Positions 17,641-26,702 of a DNA stretch of 46,547 nt are shown here, piece after piece; within the stretch, counting starts at the first letter, position 1; the number at the start of each line of letters is the position of its first letter. The DNA lies in NCBI GenBank assembly GCA_937902455.1, contig CALELI010000115.1:1-46547 (forward strand). The letters run 5' to 3'. This DNA comes from an uncultured Prevotellaceae bacterium. Its GTDB lineage: Bacteria > Bacteroidota > Bacteroidia > Bacteroidales > Bacteroidaceae. Both the position numbers and the translations under genes were made by a program. The notes beneath the pieces were generated by a model. The model made no database searches and had not been told where the DNA came from. It saw nothing but the letters and a program-made list of their open reading frames with translations.

Positions 17641-19821
17641 ATGAAAAAAATCAGCTTGTTAGTAGGTTTGCTGGCATTCGCATTCGGCTCAGCCTACGCA
17701 CAGTTTGGCCGTCAGGTTGACCCACATCCAAACTTGGGTCTCAAGGACGCCTACAACGACTATTTTAAAGTTGGTGTAGCAGTTAATGTTCGCAACGTGT
17801 CAAACGAAGATCAGATTGCTATCGTTAAGAAGAACTACAACAGTATCACTGCTGAAAATGACATGAAGCCAGGTTCAGTTCAGCCTCGTGAAGGCCAGTG
17901 GAACTGGGGCAATGCCGACAAGATTGCCGACTTCTGCCGTCAGAATGGTATCAAACTGAGAGGTCACTGTCTTGTATGGCACAGCCAGTTCTGCGACTGG
18001 ATGTTCACCGACAAAGATGGTAAGGAAGTATCCAAGGAAGTGTTCTACAAGCGTCTTCGTGAACACATCCACACCGTTGTAAACCGCTACAAGGACGTAG
18101 TATATTGCTGGGACGTAGTAAACGAGGCAATGGCAGACGGTAACGGTGGCGGCGGATTCCAGTTCGGTGGAAGAGGTTTCGGTCGTCAGCCAAATCCTTA
18201 TCGCGAGAGCCGTCTCTACAAGCTCTGTGGTGATGAATTCATCGCTAAGGCATTTGAGTTCGCTCACGAGGCAGACCCTAACGCAATCCTTTTCTACAAC
18301 GACTACAATGCAGCAGATCCTGCAAAGCGCGACCGTATCTACAACATGGTAAAGAAGATGCAAGATGCAGGTGTCCCTATCACAGGTATCGGTATGCAGG
18401 GTCACTACAATGCTTATGGCCCAACTCCTGAGGATGTAGATGCAGCCATCACTAAGTACTCTCAGCTCGTAAAGCACATCCATTTCACAGAACTCGATAT
18501 CCGTTGTAACGAGGAAATGGGTGGTGGACTCCAGTTCAGCCAGGGTGCTGCTACTATTCCACAGTACGTTAAGACACTCCAGAAGGATCAGTATGCTAAG
18601 ATGTTCAAAGTATTCCGCAAGCATAAGGACGTAATCGACTGTGTTACATTCTGGAATCTCTGCGACCGCGATTCATGGCTTGGTGCACGCAACTCTCCAC
18701 TGCCATTCGACGAGAACTTCCGTCCAAAGGACATCTATTATACAGTACGTGACTTCAATCCTGCACTTGACAATGCAGTAATCAAGGAAGACTTCGTTCC
18801 TTCTTCAAAGAACCAGCCAGGTCAGCAGTACCCAATGGTCAACTCTCAGGGCTATGCTCGTTTCCGCATTGATGCTCCAGCAGCTAAGACAGTCATCGTA
18901 GGTCTCGGACTCGGTGGCTCAGGTGGCACTGTTCTTAAGAAGGATTCTACTGGAATGTGGGTAGGAACAACAGACGGTCCTATGGACGAAGGTTTCCACT
19001 ATTATCACCTTACTATCGACGGTGGTGTAGTAAATGACCCAGGTACTTGCAATTTCTATGGTTCTACTCGTTGGGAAAGCGGTATTGAAATCCCTGCACA
19101 CGATCAGGACTTCTATGCTTACAAGAACGTTCCACACGGTAATGTACAGCAGATTCTCTTCCACTCACCAAGCACTGGCGAAGAGAAACGCGCATTCGTT
19201 TACACTCCTCCTACATACGACGGCAAGAAGAAGTTCCCTGTACTCTACCTCCAGCATGGTTGGGGAGAAGATGAGACTGCATGGATGACTCAGGGTCACG
19301 CAAACCTCATCATGGATAACCTGATTGCAGAAGGCAAGATTGATCCGTTCATCATTGTCTGCACTTACGGTATGACTAACGGCACACGTATTGGTGGTCT
19401 TGCAAGTTTCAACTTCAACGACTTCCAGACAGTTCTTGTTGACGAACTCGTTCCTTACGTAGACAGCCACTTCAAGACTATTGCTGACCGCAAGCACCGT
19501 GCTATGGCAGGTCTGTCAATGGGTGGTATGGAAACTCGCAACATCACTCTTGCACGTCCAGAGGTATTCGGCTACTGGGGTCTTCTCAGCGGTGGACAGT
19601 ACAGCACTCAGGACATGGAGAAACTCGACAAGAAACTCCTCCCTTACGGAGTATTCATGAGCTGTGGTAGCAAGGAGAGTCCAGATGCCATCAACAAGGC
19701 AGCAGCAGACCTCAAGGCAGCAGGTTACAATGCTAAGGGTTATGTTTCAGAAGGAACTGCACACGAATTCCTCACATGGCGTCGTAGTCTCTATCAGTTA
19801 GCACCATTCTTCTTCAAGTAA
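17641..19821 (+). CDS. Bifunctional GH10 endo-xylanase / CE1 feruloyl esterase
   Basis: 726 aa, exported (signal peptide about 1-20, …GSAYAQ). The N-terminal GH10 domain (about 30-380) cuts the beta-1,4-xylan backbone: the acid/base is Glu162 in DVVNEAM and the nucleophile is Glu284 in HFTELDIR. It carries a Gly-rich insert right after the acid/base loop (about 167-186). A beta-sandwich linker (about 395-500) leads to a CE1 esterase domain with nucleophile Ser626 in GLSMGG and catalytic His708 in GTAHEF; such domains remove ferulate from arabinoxylan. The architecture matches Xyn10D-Fae1A described from Prevotella ruminicola. No T9SS-like tail is visible (it ends LAPFFFK), so it may stay in the periplasm or use another route. 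A strong terminator follows. Confidence 0.93.
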   Translation: MKKISLLVGLLAFAFGSAYAQFGRQVDPHPNLGLKDAYNDYFKVGVAVNVRNVSNEDQIAIVKKNYNSITAENDMKPGSVQPREGQWNWGNADKIADFCRQNGIKLRGHCLVWHSQFCDWMFTDKDGKEVSKEVFYKRLREHIHTVVNRYKDVVYCWDVVNEAMADGNGGGGFQFGGRGFGRQPNPYRESRLYKLCGDEFIAKAFEFAHEADPNAILFYNDYNAADPAKRDRIYNMVKKMQDAGVPITGIGMQGHYNAYGPTPEDVDAAITKYSQLVKHIHFTELDIRCNEEMGGGLQFSQGAATIPQYVKTLQKDQYAKMFKVFRKHKDVIDCVTFWNLCDRDSWLGARNSPLPFDENFRPKDIYYTVRDFNPALDNAVIKEDFVPSSKNQPGQQYPMVNSQGYARFRIDAPAAKTVIVGLGLGGSGGTVLKKDSTGMWVGTTDGPMDEGFHYYHLTIDGGVVNDPGTCNFYGSTRWESGIEIPAHDQDFYAYKNVPHGNVQQILFHSPSTGEEKRAFVYTPPTYDGKKKFPVLYLQHGWGEDETAWMTQGHANLIMDNLIAEGKIDPFIIVCTYGMTNGTRIGGLASFNFNDFQTVLVDELVPYVDSHFKTIADRKHRAMAGLSMGGMETRNITLARPEVFGYWGLLSGGQYSTQDMEKLDKKLLPYGVFMSCGSKESPDAINKAAADLKAAGYNAKGYVSEGTAHEFLTWRRSLYQLAPFFFK

Positions 19822-19842
19822 GAAGTCAGCACATAAAATATT

Positions 19843-19875
19843 AGAAGCCGCCCAAATTTGGGTGGCTTCTTTTTT
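19843..19875 (+). terminator. Intrinsic terminator after the xylanase gene
   Basis: A long stem AGAAGCCgCCCAAA/TTTGGGtGGCTTCT (19843-19870) is followed by a T run to 19875. Its T tract overlaps the stop codon of the convergent dnaE gene (19874-19876), so the two genes share one end. Confidence 0.9.
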
Positions 19876-22800
19876 AGTTTACCTTCATCTCTATCTCCTT
19901 ATGCTGCTCCACATAATCTACAATTGAACGAGAGAGGTTTATCAATATGTTGCGAGCAGTAAAGTTGGCATTAATCTGTTCGTTCTGCTTGATGTAGAAA
20001 CTCAGTTGTGCATTGCCAGGATTATTCTTCGTGAGTTCCTGAAGGTCCTGTACCATCTCCTCGGTAAGCTTATCAAGAGGTATGCTTAATGTCACTTTCG
20101 TTATGAGAGAGTCCTTCATATCAGAAAGCATCTCAACGGAACGGATGTTAAGATTGAAACGTGTGGCATCCCACTGACCCGGTTCGGACTTTGCACGGAC
20201 AAACACAGGCACTCCCTCATAGAAACTATCCTTGTGAGCACCCCAGTCCTTCCCGAAGAGAGCAATTTTATGCTGTCCGGAATAGTCCTCAATGATCACG
20301 GTACCCATAGGATTGCCTTTCTTGGTATAGCCAGTAGAAACACTGTTTACTATTCCTCCAAACGTGACTTCCGCCTTCGAGGAAAGTGCCTCGAGGTTAT
20401 CAAGTTCAGTGACCTTTGTGTTGCAGACATAATTGAGGATGGCAGCATATTCATCCAGAGGATGGGCAGAGAGATAGATGCCAACAAGGTCGCGTTCCTT
20501 GTTGAGACGCTCCATGTCGCTCCACATTTCATAGTTGACAGGTAGTGAAGGCCTGACAATATCCACCGCCATCATACCTCCAAAGAGCGTATTTGCCGAC
20601 TGCTGCATGTCTGCCTGATAGCGGTTTCCGTAGCGTACGAGTGTGTCAAGGAACATCTCACGGCCATTTTCGGCAAAATAAGCCTCGCGAGGCAGATTAT
20701 TCTGGATTAAGTCGAATGCACCGGAGAGTGCAAGGCTTTCAAGACATTTCCTGTTGCAGTTTGACAGATTGACTCTCTCCACAAAATCAAACACATTCTT
20801 ATAAGGTCCGTTCTTGGTCCTCTCGTCAATGATGGCCTGTACGGCACTGATTCCGATACCTTTCACGGCAGCAAGGCCGAAACGGATATCGCCATGCTTG
20901 TTGACAGAGAACTTCAGGCGACTTTCATTTACATCAGGTCCAAGAGTATTGATACCCATTGCCTTGCATTCATCCATCAGTTTGCGTACCTCTGTGATAT
21001 CGTTCATGCTTCGGCTCATGATGGCTGCCATGTACTGTGCAGGATAATGGGCCTTGAGGTATGCAGTCTGATAGGCTATCCACGAATAGCAGGTGGCATG
21101 GCTCTTGTTGAAGGCATAGGATGCGAATTTCTCCCAGTCGTTCCATATCTTCTCGAGTGTCTTAGGGTCGTGTCCGTTACTCTTTCCACCTTCGATGAAC
21201 TTAGGCTTGAGCATGTCCAGCTTGTCCTTCTGCTTCTTACCCATTGCCTTACGAAGCGTGTCGCTCTCGCCTCGGGTGAAGTTGGCTAACTGACGGGAAA
21301 GGAGCATCACCTGTTCCTGATACACGGTGATTCCATAAGTGTCCTTGAGGTATTTCTCCATGCAAGGAATATCGTAGGTGATAGGCTTTCTTCCAAGCTT
21401 TCTGTCAATGAAGTCAGGGATATAGTCCATTGGTCCCGGACGATAGAGGGCATTCATGGCAATGAGGTCCTCGAAGCAGGATGGATGGAGTTCACGAAGG
21501 TATTTCTGCATTCCTGCCGATTCAAACTGGAACGTACCAATCGTCTTGCCTTCACAATAGAGTTTATATGTCTCAGGGTCGTTGATGTCAAGCGTGTTGA
21601 CATCGACGTCGATTCCCAGACTCTCCTTGATATTCTCTACGGCCTCCTTCATGATACTGAGGTTCTTCAGTCCGAGGAAGTCCATCTTGATAAGTCCGGT
21701 CTCTTCGATTACATGACCATCATACTGAGTACAGCGTACCTTTTCCTTCATTTCCTTGTCGTCTGCCGTACTGACCGGCACCCAGTCGATAATCGGGTCA
21801 CGACAGATAATCGTACCACAGGCATGCACTCCAGTATTCCTGACGTTATTCTCGAGCATCATGGCATATTTCATGGTGTCGCGGAGCAGTGGGTCGGTGG
21901 AGGTTACGGCTTCCTTGACCTTAGGGACAGTCTTGATGACATTTGCAAGGTTCATCTTCATCCCGTCAGGGAGTTTGTCAGGAATGGCCTTGCAGAGTTC
22001 GTCGGAAACGGTGAGTGGCAGTTTCTGCACTCGGGCAACGTCCTTGATTGCCATCTTGGTCGCCATTGAGTTATATGTAATAATGTGTGCAACCTTGTCC
22101 GCACCGTACTTATCCGTGACATACTGCAACACCTTGCCTCGTCCGTCGTCATCGAAGTCGACATCGATATCAGGAAGACTGATTCGGTCAGGGTTGAGGA
22201 ATCGCTCAAACAGGAGGTCGTACTTTATAGGGTCGACCTTCGTGATGTCGAGACAATAGGCCACAACCGAACCGGCAGCACTTCCACGTCCGGGACCTAC
22301 CCACACTCCCAGTTCCTCACGGGCAGCACGGATATAGTCCTGCACGATAAGGAAATAGCCCGGGAATCCCATTGTCTTCATGATATGCAACTCGAACTTT
22401 ATCTGCTGCATCACGTTGTCAGGCACCGGGTCACCATAGCATCTCTTTGCTCCCTTGTAGGCAAGATGGGCAAGATAATCGGCCTCGAACTTGATTCGGT
22501 AAAGAGCCTCATAGCCTCCAAGACGTGCAATCTTCTTCTTGCCTTCTTCCTCAGAGAGCACCACATTGCCGTTTTCGTCCTGTGTGAACTCATCGTAGAG
22601 GTCTTTCTCTGTAAGTCGCTTGCGGTATTCCTCCTCCGTTCCGAACGATTCCGGAATAGGGAAGAACGGCATGATAGGAGCATGATTGATATTATAGAAC
22701 TCAACCTTATCGAGTATTTCGGCAGTATTAGCCAGTGCCTCAGGAATGTCGGCAAAGACGGCATTCATCTCCTCCTTTGTCTTGAACCACTCCTGCTTGG

Positions 22801-23584
22801 AATAGAGCATTCTGTTAGGGTCGTCGAGGTCCTTGCCGGTACTCAGACATATCAGACGGTCGTGAGCCTCAGCATTTTCCTCGTCCACAAAGTGCGAGTC
22901 GTTGGTGCAGATGAGTTTCACATCGTATTTCCTTGCCAGTTCGATGACCTTCTCGTTCACCTGCTGCTGGAGAGGGAAGGTCTCACGGTTGGCACGGATA
23001 TTCGGATTGGTGACTTCGTGGCGCATGAGTTCGAGATAGAAGTCATCTCCAAACAGGTTCTTGAACCACTGCACCGATTCCTCCGCCTCCTTCATCATTC
23101 CCCTGCGGATATACCAAGGGATTTCGCCTGCCAGACAGGCACTGCTGGCAATGATTCCCTCGTGGTATTTCTCCAGTTCCTCATGGTCGGTACGCGGACG
23201 GTAATAATATCCGTCCACCCATGCGTGGGAGACTATCTTTATAAGGTTATGATAACCCACCTCGTTCTTTGCCAGAAGGATAAGGTGCCAGCCACTCTGG
23301 TCGAGAGTGTTGCTCTTATCATGAAGCAGACGACTCCTTCGGGCACAGTACACCTCACATCCGAAGATTGGCTTGAACGGGTCGAGTCCCTCCTTCTTCC
23401 TTCCGCCGTTAATCTTCTCTACGATGTTGAAGAACTCCTTTATTCCGAACATGTTGCCATGATCGGTGATAGCCATTCCCCTCATGCCATTACCTATGGC
23501 TTTGTCAACCAGCTTCTTTATGCTGGCCTGACCATCAAGGATGGAATATTGTGTGTGGACGTGCAGATGTACGAAATCTTCCAT
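19874..23584 (-). CDS. dnaE: DNA polymerase III subunit alpha
   Basis: 1236 aa, the replicative polymerase. The N-terminal PHP domain begins HLHVHTQYSILDG. The palm contains PDIDVDFDDDGRG with the catalytic aspartates at about 472 and 474. The C-terminal region has the OB-fold (AEVTFGGIVNSVSTGY). Active-site motif GPGRGSAAGS is intact. The length is slightly above the E. coli enzyme (1160 aa). It is the last gene of the porX-tsaE-dnaE run on this strand; the 21-bp gap to tsaE is filled by an AATTCCTAATTTCC-type duplication. Confident call. Confidence 0.98.
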   Translation of the reverse strand: MEDFVHLHVHTQYSILDGQASIKKLVDKAIGNGMRGMAITDHGNMFGIKEFFNIVEKINGGRKKEGLDPFKPIFGCEVYCARRSRLLHDKSNTLDQSGWHLILLAKNEVGYHNLIKIVSHAWVDGYYYRPRTDHEELEKYHEGIIASSACLAGEIPWYIRRGMMKEAEESVQWFKNLFGDDFYLELMRHEVTNPNIRANRETFPLQQQVNEKVIELARKYDVKLICTNDSHFVDEENAEAHDRLICLSTGKDLDDPNRMLYSKQEWFKTKEEMNAVFADIPEALANTAEILDKVEFYNINHAPIMPFFPIPESFGTEEEYRKRLTEKDLYDEFTQDENGNVVLSEEEGKKKIARLGGYEALYRIKFEADYLAHLAYKGAKRCYGDPVPDNVMQQIKFELHIMKTMGFPGYFLIVQDYIRAAREELGVWVGPGRGSAAGSVVAYCLDITKVDPIKYDLLFERFLNPDRISLPDIDVDFDDDGRGKVLQYVTDKYGADKVAHIITYNSMATKMAIKDVARVQKLPLTVSDELCKAIPDKLPDGMKMNLANVIKTVPKVKEAVTSTDPLLRDTMKYAMMLENNVRNTGVHACGTIICRDPIIDWVPVSTADDKEMKEKVRCTQYDGHVIEETGLIKMDFLGLKNLSIMKEAVENIKESLGIDVDVNTLDINDPETYKLYCEGKTIGTFQFESAGMQKYLRELHPSCFEDLIAMNALYRPGPMDYIPDFIDRKLGRKPITYDIPCMEKYLKDTYGITVYQEQVMLLSRQLANFTRGESDTLRKAMGKKQKDKLDMLKPKFIEGGKSNGHDPKTLEKIWNDWEKFASYAFNKSHATCYSWIAYQTAYLKAHYPAQYMAAIMSRSMNDITEVRKLMDECKAMGINTLGPDVNESRLKFSVNKHGDIRFGLAAVKGIGISAVQAIIDERTKNGPYKNVFDFVERVNLSNCNRKCLESLALSGAFDLIQNNLPREAYFAENGREMFLDTLVRYGNRYQADMQQSANTLFGGMMAVDIVRPSLPVNYEMWSDMERLNKERDLVGIYLSAHPLDEYAAILNYVCNTKVTELDNLEALSSKAEVTFGGIVNSVSTGYTKKGNPMGTVIIEDYSGQHKIALFGKDWGAHKDSFYEGVPVFVRAKSEPGQWDATRFNLNIRSVEMLSDMKDSLITKVTLSIPLDKLTEEMVQDLQELTKNNPGNAQLSFYIKQNEQINANFTARNILINLSRSIVDYVEQHKEIEMKVN

Positions 23585-23605
23585 AATTCCTAATTTCCTT
23601 AATTC

Positions 23606-24022
23606 CTAATTTCCATTTACCTCCAGACACCTCTCTCCGTTGTCGAGTTCCTTAATGGTTACCCTTACGGTCTCTTCCGGGAGCAGTTCCTCTATGAGTT
23701 CCGGCCATTCCATGAAACAGAAATAACCACTGTAGGCATATTCATCGAAGCTGATGTCGCGCACCTCGTCCACCTTCTTTATCCGGTAGAAATCGAAGTG
23801 GTAGACAGGGTTCTCCTCGCCGTCGGCATATTCGTTCACGATGGCAAAGGTAGGCGACGTGATGGAGTCAGTCACTCCAAGCTGATGGCACACAGCCTTT
23901 ATGAATGTCGTCTTTCCTGCCCCCATGCCTCCATAGAAGGCAATCACCCTGTTGTCGCCAATCACATCGAGAAACCACTTTGCGGCCTCGTCTATCTGGG
24001 AAATATTGAATATCTTGTTCAT
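23606..24022 (-). CDS. tsaE: tRNA threonylcarbamoyladenosine biosynthesis ATPase TsaE
   Basis: 138 aa, full length for the family. TsaE is the P-loop ATPase that works with TsaB and TsaD to form the t6A base at position 37 of ANN-decoding tRNAs. The Walker A motif GGMGAGKTT is at 31-39, and SPTFAIVNEY and HFDFYR are family signatures. The start ATG lies just after a TTATGAATTATGAATTG repeat. It lies between porX and dnaE on the same strand. Confidence 0.96.
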   Translation of the reverse strand: MNKIFNISQIDEAAKWFLDVIGDNRVIAFYGGMGAGKTTFIKAVCHQLGVTDSITSPTFAIVNEYADGEENPVYHFDFYRIKKVDEVRDISFDEYAYSGYFCFMEWPELIEELLPEETVRVTIKELDNGERCLEVNGN

Positions 24023-24068
24023 TGTTTCAATTCATAATTCATAATTACCTCTGACCTCTCAAAAAGTC

Positions 24069-25631
24069 TTACTTCTTTCTTCTCTTGCTCTTCATCTCGA
24101 TGAGAGGAATCAGCATTTCCTCCATGCTGATGCCACCATGCTGGAACGTGTTCCTATAGTAGTTCACATAGTAGTTATAGTTATTCGGATATGCAAAGAA
24201 ATCATCTCCAGATGCAAACACATACGATGTGCTGATATTCGGGGCAGGAAGCATTGCCTTCCTCGGGTCCTTCATCTCGAACACCTCCTTCGGGTTGTAG
24301 CTCAGGTTCTTGCCGAGCTTGTATCGCAGGTTGGTGTTGGTGTTCTTGTCGCCTACCACCTTTACCGGCTTGTCGACCCTGATACTCCCGTGGTCAGTAG
24401 TGATGATGATCCGTGCATTCGTCTGAGCCAGACGCTGGAACAGTTCTCTTACCGGAGAATGGAGGAACCACGATTCCGTTATGCTCCTGTAGGCATTCTC
24501 GTCCGAGGCAAGTTCCCTGACCATCATTGACTCGGTACGTATATGCGACAGCATGTCGATGAAGTTTATCACAATCACGTTCAGGTCCTTGTCCGTGAGG
24601 GTATGGAACTGCCCGAGCAGTTTCTCACCGTCGTCCGAGTTATTGAGCTTGTTGTAAGTGAAGGTATTCTGACGGCGGAAACGCTCCAGCTGTGTCTGGA
24701 TGAGAGGCGATTCGTTCAGGTTCTTGCCTTCTTCCTCATCCTCGTCCACCCAGAGTTCAGGAAACATCTGCGCAATCTGGTTTGGCATCAGCCCTGCAAA
24801 TATGGCATTACGGGCATACTGGGTTGCAGTAGGGAGAATGCTGAGATAGAGTTCTTCGTCGAACGAGAAATCGTTGGCAAGTTCCTGGCTGATGACTCTC
24901 CACTGGTCGTACCTGAAATTGTCGAAAACTATCAGATACACCTGTTCTCCGGCATTCAAGGCTGGGAACACCTTCTTCTTGAACACATCCGGGCTCATCA
25001 TCGGACGCTCGTCGCTGTTGATTATCCAGTCCATGTAGTGCGACTTCACGAACTTGGCAAACCCCAGGTTAGCCTCCTGCTTCTGCATACGGAGCATCTC
25101 TGTCATCTCACTGCCGGTAGCACTCAGTTCCAGTTCCCAGAACACCAGTTTCCGGTACACGTCCATCCATTCCTCAAGACTGTACGAGTCGTTTATCTGC
25201 ATACCAATCTTGCCGAAGTTCTGCTGATAGCTCGAGTCGGTCACTTCCGTCTCAATCTGTTTCTTGTGCAGGTGCTTCTTGATAGTCAGGAATATCTGGT
25301 TAGGATTGACAGGCTTTATGAGATAGTCAGCAATCTTCTGTCCTATCGCCTGGTCCATGATATTCTCCTCCTCGCTCTTCGTCACCATGACGATAGGAAT
25401 GGTGCTGTTTATCTCCTTTATCTGCGAGAGAGTCTCCAGCCCACTCAGTCCTGGCATATTCTCGTCGAGGAAGATAAGGTCGAAATTGCGCTCCCGGCAC
25501 AGATCGATGGCATCGCCACCATTCGTAGCCGTCACTACCTCATAGCCTTTTTTCTCGAGGAAGATGATATAAGCCTTCAGAAGCTCAATCTCATCATCCA
25601 CCCACAACAGAGTTCCGATGTTGTTGTCCAT
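24069..25631 (-). CDS. porX: PorX-type response regulator with PglZ phosphatase domain
   Basis: 520 aa. An N-terminal receiver domain (about 5-125; acidic pocket Asp12/Asp13, acceptor Asp56 in LIFLDENMP, Lys in LIKPVNP) is joined to a PglZ/alkaline-phosphatase-like domain (about 205-515, including ITTDHGSIRVDKP). This is the architecture of PorX, the two-component regulator that with PorY controls T9SS genes in Porphyromonas and relatives; its effector domain has been linked to cyclic oligonucleotide hydrolysis. Two proteins in this window carry T9SS-like tails, so the regulator fits. Its promoter (25648-25678) lies inside a block that is duplicated upstream of the toxin-antitoxin operon. Confidence 0.93.
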   Translation of the reverse strand: MDNNIGTLLWVDDEIELLKAYIIFLEKKGYEVVTATNGGDAIDLCRERNFDLIFLDENMPGLSGLETLSQIKEINSTIPIVMVTKSEEENIMDQAIGQKIADYLIKPVNPNQIFLTIKKHLHKKQIETEVTDSSYQQNFGKIGMQINDSYSLEEWMDVYRKLVFWELELSATGSEMTEMLRMQKQEANLGFAKFVKSHYMDWIINSDERPMMSPDVFKKKVFPALNAGEQVYLIVFDNFRYDQWRVISQELANDFSFDEELYLSILPTATQYARNAIFAGLMPNQIAQMFPELWVDEDEEEGKNLNESPLIQTQLERFRRQNTFTYNKLNNSDDGEKLLGQFHTLTDKDLNVIVINFIDMLSHIRTESMMVRELASDENAYRSITESWFLHSPVRELFQRLAQTNARIIITTDHGSIRVDKPVKVVGDKNTNTNLRYKLGKNLSYNPKEVFEMKDPRKAMLPAPNISTSYVFASGDDFFAYPNNYNYYVNYYRNTFQHGGISMEEMLIPLIEMKSKRRKK

Positions 25632-25644
25632 ATTAATTTCTTTT

Positions 25645-25760
25645 GTGCAAAGATACGATTAAGCGAGCGAAATACAAAATAAAATATTGAAAACTTTTTT
25701 ATTTTTATTTCCGAGCGTGAGTATCTTGCGCGAAGCAAAGCAAGCGAGAGATAGGGGAGA
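25645..25760 (-). repeat. Promoter-bearing repeat, copy 1 (upstream of porX)
   Basis: It carries TTTG (complement of 25675-25678), a 19-bp spacer and TATCTTTG (complement of 25648-25655), a canonical Bacteroidetes promoter for porX. The same DNA recurs at 26437-26584, including the promoter, the AT-rich centre and the end GCGAAGCAAAGCAAGCGA. The first 70 or so bases differ at only about four places plus a 2-base length change in a T run. Confidence 0.85.
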
Positions 25761-25844
25761 TTCGAAGAGAAATGTGTGAAGAACGTTAAAATTAAGAATA
25801 TACGAACTTAAGAAACATAACTTGTATAACCAACAAAAAGCAAA

Positions 25845-26177
25845 CTAAAAGATAGTACGTTTAATTTGTTCAACAACCTCATTAAAATATGGTTGTTTCA
25901 ACGTACTTATCTTACGAATAACATCCCGTTCAATATTTCCAACCAACAACTGACACTTAACAAAGCTCTGCTTCATCAAAGGTTTTGTAAGCATTTCGTT
26001 AGTTAAAGTATAGTTGTATTGAGAATTATAGGCTTTTGATGAAATCATACACAAATATATGAAGCCTTCATCCTCCTGCAATTCATCATTACTTACAATC
26101 AACGCAGGATGAGGTTTGAATGTTCCGTCTGGAAACATAAAACTAACCTCTACAATATCTTGTTGATGGTATTTCAT
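25845..26177 (-). CDS. MazF/PemK-like type II toxin
   Basis: 110 aa when started at MKYHQQDIVEV; a longer open frame reaches upstream but overlaps the antitoxin gene. The features fit the PemK/MazF fold, a small beta-barrel endoribonuclease that cleaves mRNA: a DIVEVSFMFPDG start, HPALIVSND, and the pattern QSFVKCQLLVGNIERDVIRKIS. It starts 7 bp after the stop of the putative antitoxin gene, the usual antitoxin-first order. The match is by pattern, so family identity is likely but activity is not shown. Confidence 0.72.
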   Translation of the reverse strand: MKYHQQDIVEVSFMFPDGTFKPHPALIVSNDELQEDEGFIYLCMISSKAYNSQYNYTLTNEMLTKPLMKQSFVKCQLLVGNIERDVIRKISTLKQPYFNEVVEQIKRTIF

Positions 26178-26184
26178 AATCACA

Positions 26185-26421
26185 TCAAAGGTATTTGGAA
26201 CACATCTTGGCTGCATTGACACGAGAAGTATAGAGAAATGCGTCACGCTCCTCCTCTTCCGTCCAGTCTTCAAGCATAGTTTCAGGTTCTACTTTTTTTG
26301 CATCATTTTTACTGAAAGTCCAACCCATAACTTTCATCAAGCCCTTAAAACGCTTGATGTCAACCTTCGGAATTTGAATACTGAAAGTCTCTATTTTTGA
26401 TGTTAAAGTTGATGTTTCCAT
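26185..26421 (-). CDS. Putative antitoxin partner of the MazF-like toxin
   Basis: 78 aa from the ATG at 26419-26421. The frame stays open further upstream, but that part overlaps the promoter at 26441-26471, so the short start is chosen. It has a polar N-terminal segment (TSKIETFSIQIPKVD) followed by an acidic stretch (EPETMLEDWTEEEERDAF), typical of small antitoxins that pair with MazF-like toxins. I did not recognise a named DNA-binding fold. The role rests mainly on its place directly before the toxin. Confidence 0.6.
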   Translation of the reverse strand: METSTLTSKIETFSIQIPKVDIKRFKGLMKVMGWTFSKNDAKKVEPETMLEDWTEEEERDAFLYTSRVNAAKMCSKYL

Positions 26422-26436
26422 ATAAATATTATTTTC

Positions 26437-26584
26437 GCTGCAAAGATACGAATAAGCGAGAGAAATACAAAATAAAATGTTGAAAACTTTTATTTTTATT
26501 TCCGAGCGAGAGGATCCGATTCTCGGAATCGCTTGGTTTATCCAAGATCTTACGCGAAGCAAAGCAAGCGATAGATAGGGAGAG
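26437..26584 (-). repeat. Promoter-bearing repeat, copy 2 (upstream of toxin-antitoxin operon)
   Basis: Direct copy of 25645-25760 with the same TTTG / 19 bp / TATCTTTG promoter (complements of 26468-26471 and 26441-26448). Compared with copy 1 it has about 30 extra bases (roughly 26513-26546), which contain the hairpin arms TTCCGAG/CTCGGAA and CTTGG/CCAAG. The two direct copies flank the toxin-antitoxin genes. Confidence 0.85.
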
Positions 26585-26599
26585 GCCCTGCACATCAGC

Positions 26600-26702
26600 A
26601 GACAGCCTATATCACTGCAACGGAGAAAACCTGTCACACAAACGCAGAATATCTCCCACAAGAGCGCAGAAGAATATCCAGACGAACTGAGAATTTTATC
26701 TA
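26600..26702. repeat. 22-bp direct repeats, five units
   Basis: Units start at 26600 (CAGACAG), 26622 (CGGAGAA), 26644 (CGCAGAA), 26666 (CGCAGAA) and 26688 (CTGAGAA), exactly 22 bp apart. The unit at 26666 continues AATATCCAGACGAA, close to AATATCCACACGAA in the array at 6857-6900, and in both loci the last unit begins CTGAGA. This is the same repeat family at a second locus. Confidence 0.85.

Noticed and set aside
8059..19821. A complete polysaccharide utilisation locus with SusC/SusD
   Set aside because: No SusC- or SusD-like gene is present; the barrel protein at 3705-6605 lacks a SusD partner and is far away.
22085..23593. Plus-strand 502-aa open frame opposite dnaE
   Set aside because: It is the shadow of the strongly conserved dnaE on the other strand; composition is biased and no domain is seen.
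24543..25682. Plus-strand 379-aa open frame opposite porX
   Set aside because: It is a shadow of porX, with no start signal and no recognisable domain.
25845..26273. Longer start for the toxin gene
   Set aside because: The extension overlaps the antitoxin coding region in another frame and adds no MazF-like sequence; the ATG at 26177 gives the normal length and spacing.
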